Assembly (NCBI GenBank): GCA_023393155.1
Contig: JAEWML010000170.1
Span: 1 to 6,846 of the forward strand
DNA from: Bacillota bacterium
GTDB lineage: Bacteria; Bacillota; Clostridia; Oscillospirales; Oscillospiraceae
Direction: 5' to 3'
Length of the DNA: 6,846 nucleotides
Part shown: positions 5,504 to 6,846 of the stretch, piece by piece
Layout: each line of letters begins with the position of its first letter
How positions within the stretch are numbered: the first letter of the stretch is position 1
The notes under the pieces: model-generated
Told to the model about the DNA's origin: nothing
The model's input: only the letters and a program-made list of their open reading frames with translations
Database searches by the model: none
Position numbers and translations under genes: made by a program

Positions 5504-6628
5504 TTACAGCAGCATTTCCGCAAGGCTTTGAATCCGGGTGCCGATCTGGCCGAAGCTGTCCATCTGCTGCTCCACCTCCAGATACAGCAGGGGGATTCCC
5601 GCCGCCTCCAGCTCCGCCTTATAAATGGGATAGTCAAACTCGTCCGGGTCGCAGAACTTCATTTGCAGGGTGATGACTGCGTCCGCCTTGTTTTCCCTTA
5701 CCAAATCAATCAGCTTCTGCCCCCGGGTCTTCTCCGGCTCGTACAGAAAGGGGCAGCCCTTCTGGTCCACGATGCGCCAAACCATTTTGGAAAGGGCGTC
5801 TCCCTCTGCCCGGGCGGGCACGCGGAACTGGCGGCTCTCCTGCGCCAGATCGTCGGCCACAATGGCCACGTCGTTTTCCCGCAGGCTGTCCAGCACGCCC
5901 ACAGGCTCCCCAACAAGCCCCGTGGCCACGGCCCGCACCGCGCATTTTTCCTCCGGCAGCTCCGCCAAAAGGCGGGTCAGCTCGGTAATCTCCCGGGTGT
6001 GCCGGGCCTTATCCATGAAGTATCCGGACTTGATTATCAGATGCCGGGCCTTGGCGTGAACTGTCTGGGGATGGGTGGAGGCGACCTTTGTAAAGGCGCG
6101 CATGGCCTCCCGCCAGGTTTCGTACACTGCGAAGGCCGCTTCCAGCTCCGCGTCGGAAACGCTCCGGCCCGCCAAATCCTCCAGCTCCCGGCGCACCCGG
6201 AAAAACTCATCCCGGAGATATTTCTCTCCGGAGGGCAGTGTCCGGTTCTGGGGAAAGACCACCGGAATAATGGGCACCTGCGGCACGGCCACCTTCCAGT
6301 TTTCGCAGATGCATTTGAGGGTGTCGCACACGGTGGGCAGCATCACGGCACGGAGCCGATTATACGTGCCCCGCATCCCATATTCAATGTCCGCCCGCAT
6401 AATCGAGCAGCAAAAGCCCTGCAAATACCGGTCCGCCAGCTTGATTTCGGTGCTTCCGCCCCAGATGCCCACCGGGAGAAACCCCGCGGCATAGACCAGC
6501 TCCTCCGGCGCGTACAGGTAAAAGCCTATTGCCTCTTTCCCGGTCCCCTTACAGGCTTCCGCCACCGTGCGGTCCGGGTGCAGGGCCTTTTCACACAGAG
6601 CGTCGATGATTGACTGCGCGCTGCTCAT
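5504..6628 (-). CDS. 2-hydroxyacyl-CoA dehydratase, beta-type subunit (HgdB/FldC/HadC-like)
   Basis: This is one half of the heterodimeric radical dehydratase that removes water from a (R)-2-hydroxyacyl-CoA to give the 2-enoyl-CoA. The 374-residue length matches FldC and HadC. Motifs in order are P-E-E-L-V-Y-A-A-G-F-L-P-V-G-I-W-G-G (41-58), C-C-S-I-M-R (73-78), C-D-T-L-K (101-105), Q-N-R (127-129), V-A-D-D-L-A-Q-E-S-R-Q-F-R (257-269) and F-C-D-P-D-E-F-D-Y-P (325-334). From the family pattern, Cys74, Cys101 and Cys326 are the likely cluster ligands. Cys73, Cys106 and Cys108 are extra nearby cysteines. The close pattern match to FldC/HadC makes a true dehydratase more likely than a benzoyl-CoA reductase subunit or a double-cubane cluster protein. 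Its ATG overlaps the alpha gene stop (ATGA, 6628-6625), with AGGTGA upstream, as expected for a coupled 1:1 complex. The substrate cannot be deduced from sequence alone. Confidence 0.95.
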   Translation of the reverse strand: MSSAQSIIDALCEKALHPDRTVAEACKGTGKEAIGFYLYAPEELVYAAGFLPVGIWGGSTEIKLADRYLQGFCCSIMRADIEYGMRGTYNRLRAVMLPTVCDTLKCICENWKVAVPQVPIIPVVFPQNRTLPSGEKYLRDEFFRVRRELEDLAGRSVSDAELEAAFAVYETWREAMRAFTKVASTHPQTVHAKARHLIIKSGYFMDKARHTREITELTRLLAELPEEKCAVRAVATGLVGEPVGVLDSLRENDVAIVADDLAQESRQFRVPARAEGDALSKMVWRIVDQKGCPFLYEPEKTRGQKLIDLVRENKADAVITLQMKFCDPDEFDYPIYKAELEAAGIPLLYLEVEQQMDSFGQIGTRIQSLAEMLL

Positions 6629-6846
6629 TTCAGGTCACCTCTCTGCTTCTTGATCTTGTTTTTCTCCATCATTTCAACCAACGCCTGAATCCGCGTCTCA
6701 TACTGGGCCTGAGAGAACACGCGGGGGTCGGTCTGGTCCCCGTCAAACACCACGGAGGGCACGCCGGTGGCGTCCTCAATCCGGCGCTGCACCTCGTACT
6801 GGCGGAAATCCATCAGCTTGCAGCTCCGGTTGGAATGGTATACAAT
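6625..6846 (-). CDS. 2-hydroxyacyl-CoA dehydratase, alpha-type subunit, C-terminal 73 residues (cut by the window edge)
   Basis: The open frame enters from the right edge and ends at TGA 6627-6625. An internal ATG at 6813 would miss the conserved part, so the gene clearly continues outside the window. The visible part carries Y-H-S-N-R-S-C-K (residues 3-10 of the fragment), whose Cys is the last [4Fe-4S] ligand of the family. It also has F-R-Q-Y-E-V, and the alpha-subunit tail signature F-D-G-D-Q-T-D-P-R-V-F-S-x-A-Q-Y-E-T-R-I-Q-A-L. This G-D-Q-x-D-P-R type of ending is what separates the alpha subunit (HgdA/FldB/HadB) from the beta subunit. A full protein of about 400-420 residues would be expected. 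The gene shares ATGA with the beta gene, so both subunits are probably made together. Confidence is high despite the short fragment, because both tail motifs and the neighbour agree. Confidence 0.92.
   Translation of the reverse strand: MVYHSNRSCKLMDFRQYEVQRRIEDATGVPSVVFDGDQTDPRVFSQAQYETRIQALVEMMEKNKIKKQRGDLK

Noticed and set aside
5528..6613. A 361-codon plus-strand frame opposite the dehydratase beta gene.
   Set aside because: It is the mirror of a GC-rich conserved gene. It has no domain pattern and no convincing own context.

Overview
The window is one strand of a catabolic operon. All eight genes lie on the minus strand, so transcription runs from high to low coordinates. The gene spacing is tight: a 4-nt and an 8-nt overlap, and gaps of 9 to 64 nt. 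No gene is cut off from the next by a convincing terminator. The first gene (right edge) and the last gene (left edge) are both cut by the window ends. The DNA is GC-rich. The mix of an oxygen-sensitive 2-hydroxyacyl-CoA dehydratase system, a Gram-positive-style lipoprotein signal (L-A-A-C followed by a Gly/Ser/Ala linker) and strong AGGAGG-type ribosome binding sites suggests a strictly anaerobic, GC-rich member of the Clostridia, for example an Oscillospiraceae-type gut bacterium. That taxonomic guess is an inference.

In transcription order: (1) 6846-6625, the C-terminal end of a 2-hydroxyacyl-CoA dehydratase alpha-type subunit; (2) 6628-5504, the complete beta-type subunit; (3) 5488-4694, the ATP-dependent [4Fe-4S] activator that injects the priming electron into the dehydratase; (4) 4629-3322, a family I CoA-transferase of the acetyl-CoA hydrolase / 4-hydroxybutyrate CoA-transferase group; (5) 3260-2187, a TRAP-type solute-binding lipoprotein (DctP); (6) 2128-1643, the small TRAP membrane subunit (DctQ); (7) 1650-361, the large TRAP membrane subunit (DctM); (8) 351-1, the N-terminal 117 residues of a short-chain dehydrogenase/reductase (SDR). 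A 14-bp RNA hairpin closed by a GAAA tetraloop sits between dctP and dctQ.

Read as a pathway, the genes suggest this sequence of events. An organic acid anion is captured by DctP and imported by DctQM with an ion gradient. It is loaded with CoA by the CoA-transferase. The CoA ester is dehydrated at the alpha/beta position by the radical dehydratase after activation by the HgdC/FldI/HadI-like ATPase. The SDR could interconvert a keto and a hydroxy form of the substrate. The substrate cannot be read from the sequence. Candidates are an aliphatic or aromatic 2-hydroxy acid, or a sugar-acid-like hydroxy acid; the SDR has an N-A-G-x-Q-x-R-H-P segment reminiscent of gluconate 5-dehydrogenase / KduD-type enzymes.

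The most interesting points are the joining of a TRAP importer to a complete hydroxyacyl-CoA dehydratase module, the use of a 4-hydroxybutyrate/butyryl-type CoA-transferase instead of the usual GctAB or FldA/HadA partner, and the GNRA hairpin at the dctP-dctQ junction. No mobile elements, CRISPR arrays, tRNA or rRNA genes were seen, and no intergenic stretch exceeds 64 nt.
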